From Liolophura sinensis (taxonomy: Eukaryota; Mollusca; Polyplacophora; Chitonida; Chitonidae), in assembly GCF_032854445.1 (NCBI RefSeq), contig NC_088295.1, positions 75,546,028 through 75,610,027 on the forward strand: DNA of 64,000 nucleotides. Reading direction: 5' to 3'. The notes below the pieces were generated by a model, which saw nothing but the letters and a program-made list of their open reading frames with translations, searched no databases and had not been told where the DNA came from. Positions 22,083-34,031 of the stretch are shown in pieces. Numbering within the stretch: the first letter of the stretch is position 1; every line of letters begins with the position of its first letter. The translations under genes and the position numbers were made by a program.

Positions 22083-24771
22083 TCCATTCCATTGATATTA
22101 ACTATTCGTGAAAGACTAACAAAATATGTTGGCGTAACACGTGCTTCATTCCTTCAACGGGTGTTCAAAACAAACTAGTTAATGTCAATGTCTGTTACAC
22201 TCTCTATGTGCTGAACGATAAATGAACGCCCAGTGCAACTATCAAACGTGAAATTAGTTTGAATGCAATAAACAGGATTTTTTAAGTATCGGTTTGGTTG
22301 GAAATGTCGAAGTTTATATCCGTTGTTATGTGAGGGTGAGAACGATCAAGTTTAGACAGGTGGAAAATGTAAGGAGGAATGTGTTCAGAAAGAAAATGTG
22401 TTGTTCATTACATTTTACAGTGAAACGTGTTAACTTCCATCGATACACTCTTCCAAATGTGATGTGATTTATTACAGAACAATGAACAAAATATCATGTT
22501 TTAACAGTGGAGTTTCATTGAAATTGATTAACCGCTTTGATTAACCCTGTTTAAGCCCGTGATTAAGAATGTTTCACTTAAGTCTAGCAGTTTTATTGGT
22601 GGAAAAAAGCAAATCTCTTGGTAACTAGGTGACAAACTTTCCCGCAGATGACGCGTAGATCTTTTCCCGGATAGCGAAGTCACCCTGCATGCAATACTCG
22701 GGTAGGCATGTGATCTCCAATGCTCTTCATATAAAGGAAATTAAGAGGTCACGTATACTCTGCCCATAACCCAGAGAACATTAAAGCAGGGGACCAAAAC
22801 CTCACGGCCCGTCGTAGAGATTTAACTGTTCCAGTAACACACTAGTATCTTAACTGCACATCCACGATTCGCCTATTTATGAAGTAATCACGGCTTCGTA
22901 TGTTGTAAACCGTCAGTTGTTCTGACTACTCCAAAATCCCCATATATTACTGTCTTGCATGGTGTCATCCAATTTGTCAATATGAAACACTGGAAACTTT
23001 CTATTCCTATCTCTGTAACTTAGAAGAAATATGAACGATTGGTTTATGGTAATTGCAGTATTTCGTCCATACCGCCATGACGATAGGCTTTAGATTAATA
23101 TTGGGAATCATCACTGTTTTGAGCTCAGTGATAGAAAAATTCAAATCCAGAGAAGAAAACAAACATAAACAATATAATGAAGTCCGCTGAAAAACTAGAG
23201 GAGGTAAGCGTCGAAAAAGCAAACTCTAACATCTCAAAGAAAATCAATGATGCGTTTTTGCAGAAAGAATCTTGAGACATAAGCCAACAGGCTATAAGGC
23301 CCGACTGAAAATAGAAGGATTGGACCGACTGTTTGAAACGTTTATCTTTCTCCTGATAAGTTTTAAGAAATGAAACTCATATAAGTAATATATATGTAGC
23401 AATAGCAGTTCAAAACTAAATACTTCAGATAATTGTTGTAGTGCAGTCGTACTCTTTACAAGAATCGCTTGGAATAATCAGGTTTGGAATATCATCCCCG
23501 AAGCACGTACGGCGAGCTATAGCTAGCGTCTCTGATAACGCCTTCCAATCTCCCCTTTAAGAAGCGTTATCCGTAATACTTGAGGCAGAATCCGTTTGAT
23601 GGCAATCTCTAATCCGCGATGCCAGAGGGATCTTACAATAAGTGAAGATGTCTTGAGAAAAGATAACTGTTGCTACAGTACAACAGATAGCACACGGATG
23701 AGGAGGCGTGTTTCATGTGAAAAAACTTTTCATTTGAAAAGTGAAATGCTTAAATTGATCTAGAGAAACTTTATTTGGCTTTTCCCCCTTTTTTCTACAA
23801 ATTATTAAGGAGTACTGGAGACATGTGGAAATGAAAGGTCAATTACATTTCCAGTTCAAATCTTAGTTAATACTCATTATACGTGACTGCTAAATGATTG
23901 ATTTTCTGGGATTTAACTAACGCGATGTGTATAGTGTTTAGTAAGTTAACCATTAAAGCCACATAAAAAAGAATGACATCACATTTACATTTCGATTTTT
24001 AACTTAGTATGTCTCTTGGCACTTTATAATAGAATCTTTGAAAGGATATTGAAGCAGATTACATACAGTAAATCAAACACCACAAGTTTTAAGGTGTATC
24101 GGAGTTGAATTTCACTATAGTCCTATTGTACAAATCAATTCAACATACCGTGTGAAAGTGACTTCCAGGGGAGCCGCGATTGGCTCGAAAAATCCGTACT
24201 TTAGTATTAACATAATTTTTAATGAAGGCTAATCTCAGAAATCCAAATAAAGATATAAAAGGCCGGGTTTATCTGTCACCAACTGACCTCTGACATTCTA
24301 CATGACAAAGAAGACATTTTGACAAAATAAGAGAGAAGGAGAGTCAATCCAATGCAGAGACGAACGCTAAAAAGATGTGCGAGAAAGGCTTTTTAAACAT
24401 CGAATTCTACTGCTGTCTGTAATGACTCCGTGACATCAAAGACGTCAGATTCATGTTTTTTTGTTTGAAATAGTTTGTTTCGAGGTCCATTCGGCGATTA
24501 CATTCATAGATCTAAAGAGGGTTGCCTAACTATGAAGCACAAATGCCACTAATGAGAATAGTTGATGAAAATTAGCAGGCTATGTGTGTTAAGTATCAAA
24601 AACCTGAGGTGACATCTCCGGTACCAGAATGGTCAGAAAAGGCCTTCGTAGATTCCAAGGTTTCAAATGTTAGACTGAAAAAATACAAAACAAAAAAAAA
24701 TAGAACTATTTTTAAGGACAATTTTTAATGGTTTTTCTAGCGGGCATATTTTTCACATTGTATTGGTGTTT
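22083..24771. other. Gene-free interval
   Basis: AT-rich and unique-looking, with very few open frames. No gene, SINE or tandem repeat was recognised. Confidence 0.45.
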
Positions 24772-24783
24772 TCTTCGCCTTTA

Positions 24784-24872
24784 TTCCTCCCACCATAATG
24801 CTGGCCGTCGTCGCATAAGTGAAATATTCTTGAGTAGGGCGTAAAACACCAGTCAAATAAAACATAAATAAA
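24784..24872 (+). mobile_element. 5'-truncated SINE family 1 copy with target-site duplication
   Basis: Starts in the central domain (TTCCTCCCACCATAATGCTGG) and runs through the 3' domain to an A-rich tail. It is flanked by TCTTCGCCTTTA (24772-24783) and TCTTTGCCTTTA (24873-24884), a 12-bp duplication with one mismatch. Truncation plus duplication indicates target-primed reverse transcription. Confidence 0.8.
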
Positions 24873-25122
24873 TCTTTGCCTTTAAGTTCCGTAGACGCAG
24901 CTCAACCCAACTGGATGTACGGAGATGGTCCCACTCGCTGATGGCCATATCATCTTAAGATTGAACAGCTTACACGTTACGGCTGGGGTGCAACTCCAGT
25001 TGAGTTGCGTCGTTATTTCGCATAAATGAGCGCTTTGAACACAAGGCCACAGTCAGGCTGACTTTACTGGAGTCGTAAGCTTCCATGTATGCCGAACTTT
25101 AGAGTACAAAAGAGCACAAATT

Positions 25123-25606
25123 TTGTATAGGAAATGGCAAAAGAGAGTGGCTGAAGCAGTGATCAGCAAAGGTATAAAAGCGTTATGCAGGAAGGAAAAA
25201 AGAGAGTTGCCAGAGCATTTACAAAATATGTCAAGGAGAATGGAGAAGAGAAGGTTGCGGACCAAAATCAGTACCAAAACGTTGTACAGGAAGAAAAGAC
25301 AAACCAGCGGCCATCAATAGAATAAAATGTAGAGGAAAGAGAAGAGAATGTTGCCTCTGCTGCGACAATCAGGGGAATAAAACGTTGAGAAGGAAAGAGA
25401 ACAAAGAGTTGATAAAGTAGCGACCACGAACAGATTTAAAGTATGATATAGGAAAGAGCTTTGCTAAAACAGCGATCCTTAACATTAAAAAAAGTTTTAC
25501 AGCATGAATGTTGCCAATGGAAGGACATTCAATCATAGAATTCAGCAACGTTTTGCCGGAAAGAAAAAAATATGTTGTGCCAAAGCATCGGCAATATTGA
25601 GGCGAT
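25123..25606. repeat. Decayed minisatellite, about 9 units of 44-60 bp
   Basis: Units begin TTGTACAGGAAAG-like (near 25123, 25183, 25282, 25327, 25385, 25442, 25495, 25551) and contain GAGAGTTGCC, AGCAGCGATCA and AATAAAACG-like blocks. The purine-rich plus strand gives a Lys/Arg-rich frame at 25123-25320 that is a by-product of the repeat. Confidence 0.75.
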
Positions 25607-26499
25607 GCCTATTTCCTTCATCTTAACTCTTGCCCATATCGGATTTTGGTTGAGGTTATTTGTATCCAGAGAAAAGTCTCGCTTCATACGCTTGACATGT
25701 TTCAATGTAGACTGCCTGTGAAATGAATGCTAATAAAAGATAGATTCGCCTATATGTAAAGTCTGATACATTTCTGAATGATATTGCTGTTGTGAGCAGG
25801 TAAGTGAAATGTGTGCAATGAAAGCAGTAGCATTTTAGTAAACTGACGATGGAGTGTATTGTCCCTGCGCGCAAACATCAAAAACTTCTCTCACCAAAAA
25901 ATAATATTTTTCGAAAGTGTCTTGTAGGGAAATGTTTCGTTATCATGTTGCATTCTGGTTAGATCGTGATTATGTTCTGCGAGATGAAAGAAACTGAAGT
26001 GGGCGAAAGAGGGAGAGAATACCAGATGGGTAATACGACTAATATTGTTCTACTCATTACAGAAGCAATGGCCCAACAATACCCAATAACTGGGATGTCC
26101 AACCCATTAGCCTGGACACCTTTATGACCACATCCTAGTAAAGGTCAAGCTTACAGTTTTCACACCCCAGGTACCACCCAGCTTTTCAATGTGTAAGTTT
26201 TCCTTGGAGTTTCCTTGGAGTCCAAAAGCTGTTTCGGCGTAGGCCTAGGCGTAACCACCCATCGTGGTGATGACGGAGCTAAACCGCTCAAGGGGTCTTT
26301 AAGTTGCGCTGTGGAAGAGCGGAATATCCATCCGTTACTTAACTAAGTGTTTGCCGTCACTTCAACAAAGTCACACTAAAGTCATTATACTATGTAGCTA
26401 ATAATCTACACACATCAAAGTTGCCTAATTTAAAGGCCCTAAAAATGCGCCGCGTGGCCCTGCCACGATCAGGCAAAATAGCCGTCATTACCACACGTG
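25607..26499. other. Gene-free interval
   Basis: No gene or repeat recognised, apart from the tiny direct repeat TTTCCTTGGAG near 26200. Confidence 0.4.
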
Positions 26500-26930
26500 T
26501 GAATACTGTTACTCACGGTCAGTATGATGTAACATGAATGGTTGTAACAGCGCAGTATTGAACAACCAACGAAATACTGCATTCAACAATGACAGATTCC
26601 TAAACAGTTAAAGGTGTATTTGTTCTAACCGGTCACAATACCACAGTTACGGACAGTAAGAGTGGCATTTGTTCTAAACGGTCAGAATAACGTAGTTACG
26701 GACTGTAACTAAATGGTCAGAATATTACCAGTCATGGAATGGTATTTGTTCTAAGCCGTCCGACAAGCAGTAATTTACTTATGAAAAATGATGCAGACAA
26801 TGTTATACAGAAGTATAGAATAAGGTAGTGGTGGACATTGCAAGTACCACTGTCATGAATGGCTAAAATGATAATGTCTTTACAAGGTAGGGCATGGCAT
26901 GCTGTGGATTTTGTTCTAAACGGGCCGGTT
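26500..26930. repeat. Decayed minisatellite with TTTGTTCTAA core
   Basis: TTTGTTCTAAACGGTCAGAA and variants recur near 26620, 26668, 26746 and 26910, each followed by an A/T-rich spacer and a GTTACGGAC-like block. Spacing varies from about 50 to 160 bp. Confidence 0.6.
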
Positions 26931-29900
26931 GTTCGAAGACTGGGAATTTTGTCTCTCCTAACAGCCCAGGGATGTAAATCTGGTTGTGTACAAGTGCAAT
27001 TACTTACAATAATTGTTCAAAATGATTGCTTAGAGTCGCCTAATAAAGAAATAATTAAAAGAAAACTCAGACGGTATGTAACTGTGCCAGGTCAGCAGCA
27101 AACGCTTCACAAGCAGGTGAGATACTCAGTCTAACTTCAGTATAAACTTCATGCTTTGTTTTATGTCTGCAACTGATACATAAGTGTGGTGACATGAATA
27201 GGCCTGAACCTGAGGGGCTATATTAAGATGGAAGTGGTCATGAGACCTTGCTGAGACAGTGATAATCTATTTGATTAACCTCTAGTCCGGGAAATAGACA
27301 GTCTCTAGTTGCAATAAGCTTATCGTCTGGGCTATCAGAAGGTATTAAAGACCCCGTCGTAATTGAGGCGTGCTCAGGTATAGTTCTGCGTTGCTTCTGG
27401 GTTATGCTAAAAGGAAAAAAAAACAGACCATAACCAGCCGCCGTGTAGATGATCCAGTTATCGGTTCTTTGACAACATGGCCTACAAGCGTATCACGTTT
27501 TGGAAAAAAAGTCAGAAAGTGCCTCTGGCAGCGGGCCTGATAACCTTACAGTTCAATAGGAATATCTGGCGGCTTCAGTACCATTTACATTGATACTTTA
27601 AGGCGTGAAAACACGGTTCATATCAGAGAAAAATGCACTGAGCAAACCTGACCATGAAATTCTTGGTGGTTGCCAACAGGCAAAGAATTTGTGAACTGCA
27701 AGAATCTACCCATGAAATCTCTTTAAGGTATTAAGGTCTTCCGTGAAGACTGACAAAAAATGAGTCAGTTCTTGCATAAAACGCTACACGTGGGTTTATC
27801 AAATATTACACATAAAACATTACAATTAAAGAGAAAACGTTACAGCGCAATGCTAGAGATAGTTACGGGTAGTTGATCGACAATGATCCGTTAATTTAAT
27901 TGTGCAGGTGACAGCTACTAAGGTCCACAAGATGGCCTCTCTTTGGTATTTCCGGTTCGTTCGGATAATTTTATTTAGTCTCGAAACACATTAGCAGTAT
28001 TACTCAGAAGCACGCCATTTACGGTGCTCGGTATGCCTTGAATAGTTCAATGGCATGGTAGAGATTTGCTTACCGTTTCCATTAAGTTCTATGAAATACC
28101 TTAACCCTGTATTTATGAAAGTTCAATACCTGAGAAAAAACAGGGCTAGAAATATTAAGACAACTGTTAAAGTCACGGTCTCATGCACGAAGCAATTGTG
28201 GCCTAAGATGACTGTAACTACTATGATAACATATATATCTTTATATATCTTTAAACATGTGTCACAATAGCAGTTACAATCATCTTAGCTGACAATTACT
28301 TTGTGCAAAGTGACCCTTGGACGCCAATAGTAAACAGCTTTAACTGTTACGACCTTCGTATGTGAAGGTATTAAAGATATACACTTATCTTTGTCATTCA
28401 TACTATGCGCGTGTCAGGAAATATGTTTTTCTAAGCCGTTACCACTTAGAATTGTACGACAAGACGACAGAGAACGAGAATTCAAATCTTGACTAAAAGT
28501 TCTATGTCCAATTTGATGTAAAATGCAAAAACCTTCCAAAATGGCTAATGGTAAATTCTCCGCACGCTGAGCAAGCTATGTCGACAATGTTGAATATTTA
28601 AAACTGAAAGGAAGTCCTATGTTTGTGAAATTGCTCAAATACACGAACCTTGGATGCCAGTTACAAACAAATCCCAGAGGGCCTGCCAGCCGGTTTGGGA
28701 AGGCTGCCGATCTCAGCCGATCGGGACTTGTGTTGATAATGTTTGAGAGAATTAACACATAACCGTTCAACTGAAATTTACCTACCGTAATCTTTCAGAG
28801 TGGTTAGAATTCCTGTTCCGTTCGCTCCCTCCAAGTCGATCTTCACCTGCCTTAAACCCCCTTTAAGAGTGACACTGACGCTTAGGCTTGCGATGGAAAA
28901 GACGTTAACAAAGCTTTTAAAGCCTGGTGTCGATGAAAGCGTCCCCATTGGTCACTGCGGACAGGGATATTACCAACCCACGTGCGGGCGTTCCCGGTTG
29001 CTAAGGTTTTCACGGTGTCTAACGGTAATTCGCTGTTCCCTGTTCAATGGATCTGTCATAAAATTAACGCCAGTCAAATAGTCTCCTCGTGAGCATCCTA
29101 CAAAAGAACAAACTGAATATCTGCACGTCATGAGGGATGTTGCAAGAGGTCAAGCCTTTTGCTGTCATGTGTTTAAGATTGTTTTTTGTTTTGTTCATTT
29201 TGATGGTTATTGTCTTTAGGAGCTATTTTCACAGTCAACAGTGCTGATACTGTGGTACCAGTTTGTGTAACATGTACAAACAAATCAGTGCACGTGCGTC
29301 ATATGAGTGTGGTGTTTATTTCGCCAGATCATGGAAGTATGTTCAGAATTTTGCATCTTGTGAGCGCAAAACATTCAATGGACAGCCTGAGGAAAAAGAC
29401 CTCTAATATAGGCCAAACTCGTGGTTGTAAGCGTCCGCAGTCTATATTGGAGAAATGCTTGATGGATTTTTTTCTTACCAAACAGCATTCCTATCAGGAA
29501 AAATTATGGTGTATGCTATACTTTCATCAAATATGAGGGGAAAAATAACATAACATACAGACGAACATGGGTGCATTTGTATTATATACATATACAGAGG
29601 TTTAAGCGGGAACATGTCCGTAGTATTTTGTGAGGATGGTCTAAACTGGAAACATATAGACAGCAAGAAGACAAATGCTATTGATTCATTATAGATCAGC
29701 CGAACATGATGCTGGACTTGTTAGAGCTAGAGTGAAGCCCAACAGTAGTACTCCATTATTAACAGTTCGTGGATATGAAGTCATACGGTTTCCAGCGGTC
29801 AGCCAGAGAAAGTCTTCGTGTGCCCTCATAAAGCTGCCATCGACTTCGCCTCTGCCCAACCTCCTGGGGTCAAGACTTACTAGCATACCCACATCTATCT

Positions 29901-32900
29901 GACAAGTGCCTTACTCAGAAACCGTCTCTCAGTGACCAGCAATAAAACATCCAAGTTCGATTGGCTAAATAAAAAAAAGATGTCAATAGTTAGCGGGGTT
30001 TTTTTTCGTTGCTAAAACTCCTCTCTTAACAACTCATTTATTTGTTTTGTTTATAGCTTAAAATTTGAGGGATTACACTGGCATCCATTAAACTTATTCC
30101 CTTGTGTCATACATTGCAACCATAACACAGCCGATTTCTATAACGACCTAATGTTTGGCGATATCATCTAGATTAGGTCTGCCAAGGATAATGAATAGAT
30201 ATGTCAAGAAATATAATAGCTGACATCGGCAGAAGATAGCCTTTAATTGCGGCGCAGATCATTGCTGGCATATCTACACCTGATGTGGTTGACAGGCAAA
30301 TACAGGCAGTCACTTTGGACAAGAAGAGACTTAAAATCTGTCCAATGTCTGTTCAAATATGAATGCTTTGACCACTCTTACAAAATTCGTGACATATGGA
30401 CGATCGACAGGTGAAGGTCGCAAAGGTATGGGCTTAAGGAGAATTGCTATCGACACACTATTATTCACTTTGTAGTGCAAAAGACGGAGCCTCATCGCAA
30501 GTGATAGGGTGGTAACCGTGAAGAGCTTTGGTGTCATACTGGTACATTCCGGTTCCTTGTCATCTAAGACCATCCGCAAACCAAAAACTGGTTAGTTTCC
30601 ATCAGGGTACATTCAGTGTCTACGGTTCGGATTATAATAATGACTGATATATACCCAGGGGGAAGGGAAAGTCAACTAAAATAAGTGAACTCTTTACGCT
30701 GTAACTACACGTTACATCAACGTAATTTCCTAATGAACATAAGCAAACAAAAGCAACCTAGCATTTGATCGGTAAACGTAATGATGTACCAGATTTAAAA
30801 TATGTTTGAAATGTCACGTCATAAAGAGCTTACCGGCATGCATAGTGGCAAATGTACAAAATATTAGGACAAGCGAAAAGGGGAAAGACCATTAGAAGTT
30901 GCATATGTATACATATGTACACATCAGAGAAAAGGCAAGTCAGATAAAAAAAAAACATGTCCAAGCCAATTTTTTACCTATTAACATCATTCCGTAACTA
31001 AATAGAGCGACATTTCGCTATAGAGCTCAAGTAGTACCATCAAAGTCTCCAAACTGTGCCACCTCCAAAGACGACTCCCTTAATTTATTAATGGTTAATC
31101 AACCCATTAGTTTGTTGTCTCGTTTTAACTAGGTTTCAGTAGGTTAACGATGTATGCGATCATCTTCAGTATTCCCGGCACCCGGTACATGTGTCACCGA
31201 CGAAGAGTTGGCTAGTGTTGCTAATTTATCGATCGTTAGATGCCAGGCTGTCATTAGTGTTGCAGTAACAGTCATACATTGCCCGTGGCGCTGACTCAAT
31301 GAACATGGTCATATTCAATAGTGCCGAGACTTTTCGACAAACATGATACGTTTACCGATCGCCAGTGTTGATTTCAATTGTTGAGAGCAATGCTTGTTTT
31401 TTGATAACGACTCTCGCTATGGCAATTAATTGCACGTCATGCGGAAGTGCTTTCAGCATAGTACGATGCAATCATTTGGCGGTGTGACGTGGCAAAGACA
31501 ATGGCTTTAGCAAAATTCCACCCAATACATACGAACACGATGTACCTGGATTAAAGATTTGCGCATAATACATGCCCAGAATGGTCCCAGATTCTATCAC
31601 TGAGAGAAGCTATATTTTTTGTGTGTGTGATAAATAACAGCTTAAGTATAAAGACTACAGTTTAGGGCAAAACCTAGAGCAGATGGTCATACCCAACCGG
31701 TGTAACCCAGCCGCTAATCAATTTACCTCAACTACATGTAATCTAACTGTTTATGCAGCAACGTTTACATTCCTTAAGACAACGACTTAGGTAGAATTAG
31801 TTTAGAAAACGTGCAATGAAATAGTCAATCACAAAAGTGGTTTCTCTTTCCTTGTGAGCAATCTCCTTTTTACCACAAAATTTCTCTGATAAAAAAAATG
31901 AATAACAATACTTAGTGAAAGCAATTGGCGGATATAAATGGATGGACAAATTATGCAAAAAACTATCGCCATTATTCTGATCTCGTGTTAATCCGGTAAG
32001 GTGTCTTTGATGTTACAGACCGGAAACAATGGAGAAAAGGTTCAAAGAACGCGAATAAAAGCAAGGTGGCAACGACGTCAAGGGAACCTTTCCGTATTAA
32101 TTAATCATGTACATATTGTAATTCTGCTTCATATTTCATTCCCAGATTAGATACGATTTCACCGGTTTATGGTCATGTCTTTTTCCAAATGTTAATTGAG
32201 AAATTGAAATACCAAGTAACTGGCGAAAGATCCTTGAAGATGAAAGAAGTGACACTGATATTGTCTGGCCTAAGCGCCGAGGACAGAACGAATACTCAGT
32301 ATATTAAGACAGTTTTGGTAACAATTTCCTCAGTGACAAAGCAGTTTTAGTCTCGAGTCAGAAAATTATTGATGGTGCCTTCGGGAATAGTCACTCCAGG
32401 TGACGTTTGTGTGTTATTCTGAGTGGGGTTTTTATTGCAACCTTGATACCACTGACACAGAAGGGCTAATTCAAGCGAAATAAGCCAAAGACAAATTCGA
32501 GTGTGTTGCTTATTTTAGTTTGGTCTGCGCACGCCTGACTTAGCGTAAAACGCGATTTAAATGATGAGGAACTGACTTCTACTAATTTTGACTGTTACCA
32601 TCTGGCAAATAAAGCTGTCAGTCTCATAGGTGACTGTCAATATGCTGGCCTGTATCTGTTCCCAGCGCTAATTCTACGTGGAGCACACAATAGTCTGGAG
32701 GATGTCTGGTTACACGAATACTGCATCGATGGGCAGGGATAGGTACTTCTGTCTGAATGTTGACTCGGTAATGGATGTGTTTGTCGGGAAGGATCAACAG
32801 AAATGCCAACCTGTTTCTCCATGAACAAGCAAAGACTAATCTAACCGAAGCTGGCTCCTAATGCACCCTTTTAAATAATGCAATATGATTTATTTTGCAA

Positions 32901-33254
32901 ATATAGGTTACCAACGTTGAAACTGTGTCTGGCTACTAATTTTATCTATTGTTTCAAAGGGTAAAAATGACATATAATATAGACGTACTAAAAGGAAAGT
33001 TGATGTTCTAACCAAGAACGCGTGAGGGAACCCTCTAAATAACTGACAACCTCTCCCTACATCTTCCACTATAGATCTCATTCGTTGCTGTATATTTATG
33101 TAACTATATCTGTTTTATTTTAAAATCCATTGGCTCAATAACTTGGCCGGGGTCTTTGCTCCAAAGCACGACGCCTGCATACATGTATATATCAGTTTAA
33201 ACATGGTTTCATAAGCATAAATAAAAACATAGCAAGACCCTTGCCGATTCTGTT
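26931..33254. other. Long gene-free interval
   Basis: Over 6 kb with no recognised gene, SINE or array. A GC-richer patch at 28650-29080 has open frames on both strands (28576-28770 minus, 28800-29081 plus) without recognisable domains. A 16-bp perfect palindrome CATATGTATACATATG lies near 30902. Confidence 0.4.
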
Positions 33255-33340
33255 GTATGAACTGCCTCAGCTGAGACAACTTCTTTACCCGAGAAGTCGC
33301 AAGTTCGAACCTAGATATGGTTGGATCGGCTGTGATCTTC
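33255..33340 (+). mobile_element. Possible tRNA-like SINE head
   Basis: CTGCCTCAGCTGAGAC resembles an A box, and AAGTTCGAACCTAGA about 45 bases later resembles a B box. The segment does not fold convincingly as a complete tRNA, and no SINE body follows. Confidence 0.25.
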
Positions 33341-33484
33341 ATTGAACAGTTTTGTTTTGTACATATTTCTACATATGCCTTGTATAATTTGTCAGATCCT
33401 GTGTAATCCGATTAACGTGTCAAGTTATTACTTTTTATCACGGAAATTCTTTCAACTCTTACTCTGTTTGTTAAAGTTTACATT

Positions 33485-33680
33485 GTGTATTCATTTATTG
33501 GATTGGTGTTTTACGCCGATCTCAGGAATATTTCACTTATTGTGGGAGGGAAATATTGTTGAAAGCGAAGTTAAAACTTTCACTCACTCACTCACTCCTA
33601 TTGTGGGAGAAAACGGGCTCATAACGGGCACGACAATCTGCAGGCTGCTGGCACACCTTCCCAGGTATGGTCGGAGAAGA
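33485..33680 (-). mobile_element. SINE family 1 copy interrupted by a nested insertion
   Basis: Reverse-oriented 3' domain (ATTGGATTGGTGTTTTACGCC) followed by central-domain remnants (TGTGGGAG, CTGCAGGCTGCTGGCACACC, CTTCCCAGG). Part of the element between the two domains is deleted. It is split at 33549-33598 by a 50-bp insert. Confidence 0.75.
33549..33598. mobile_element. 50-bp retroelement tail fragment inserted in the SINE
   Basis: Ends in (CACT)n, like the tail of SINE family 2, and is flanked by exact 11-bp repeats TATTGTGGGAG at 33538-33548 and 33599-33609. This fits a severely 5'-truncated insertion with a target-site duplication. Confidence 0.65.
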
Positions 33681-33926
33681 TAGTTTACATTGAGTATAGC
33701 TCTCCCGTACTTGAATATGCATAATCGTTGTCACAATCGCCACAATGGACGTATGGTCAGTTTAATCAAAGCGCAACTGAGCTAGATATTTTCATTCACC
33801 ATAACTTAAAACCTAGAATTCACCATTTGTATTCTGATCTAACTCATTCGCCCAGGACATTCCTTGTGTCTTTCTGTTATCACTGAGGGCTGTGTAAAAC
33901 CTAACTGAAGTAAACTGGCAATAGGC

Positions 33927-34031
33927 CTGTTTTCACAGTGGCAAGAGATCTGATTTCACCGTGACAAGAGGCCTGAGTTCGCCGTGGCAAGAAGCCTGAT
34001 TTCACCGTGGCACGAGGCCTGATTTCACCGG
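33927..34031. repeat. 23-bp minisatellite, 4.5 units
   Basis: Units of the form CTGATTTCACCGTGGCAAG plus GAGGC/AGAGAT, exactly 23 bp apart, starting at 33927, 33950, 33973, 33996 and 34019. Confidence 0.92.

Noticed and set aside
33255-33340. Functional tRNA gene
   Set aside because: A- and B-box-like motifs are present, but no full cloverleaf with acceptor pairing could be drawn.
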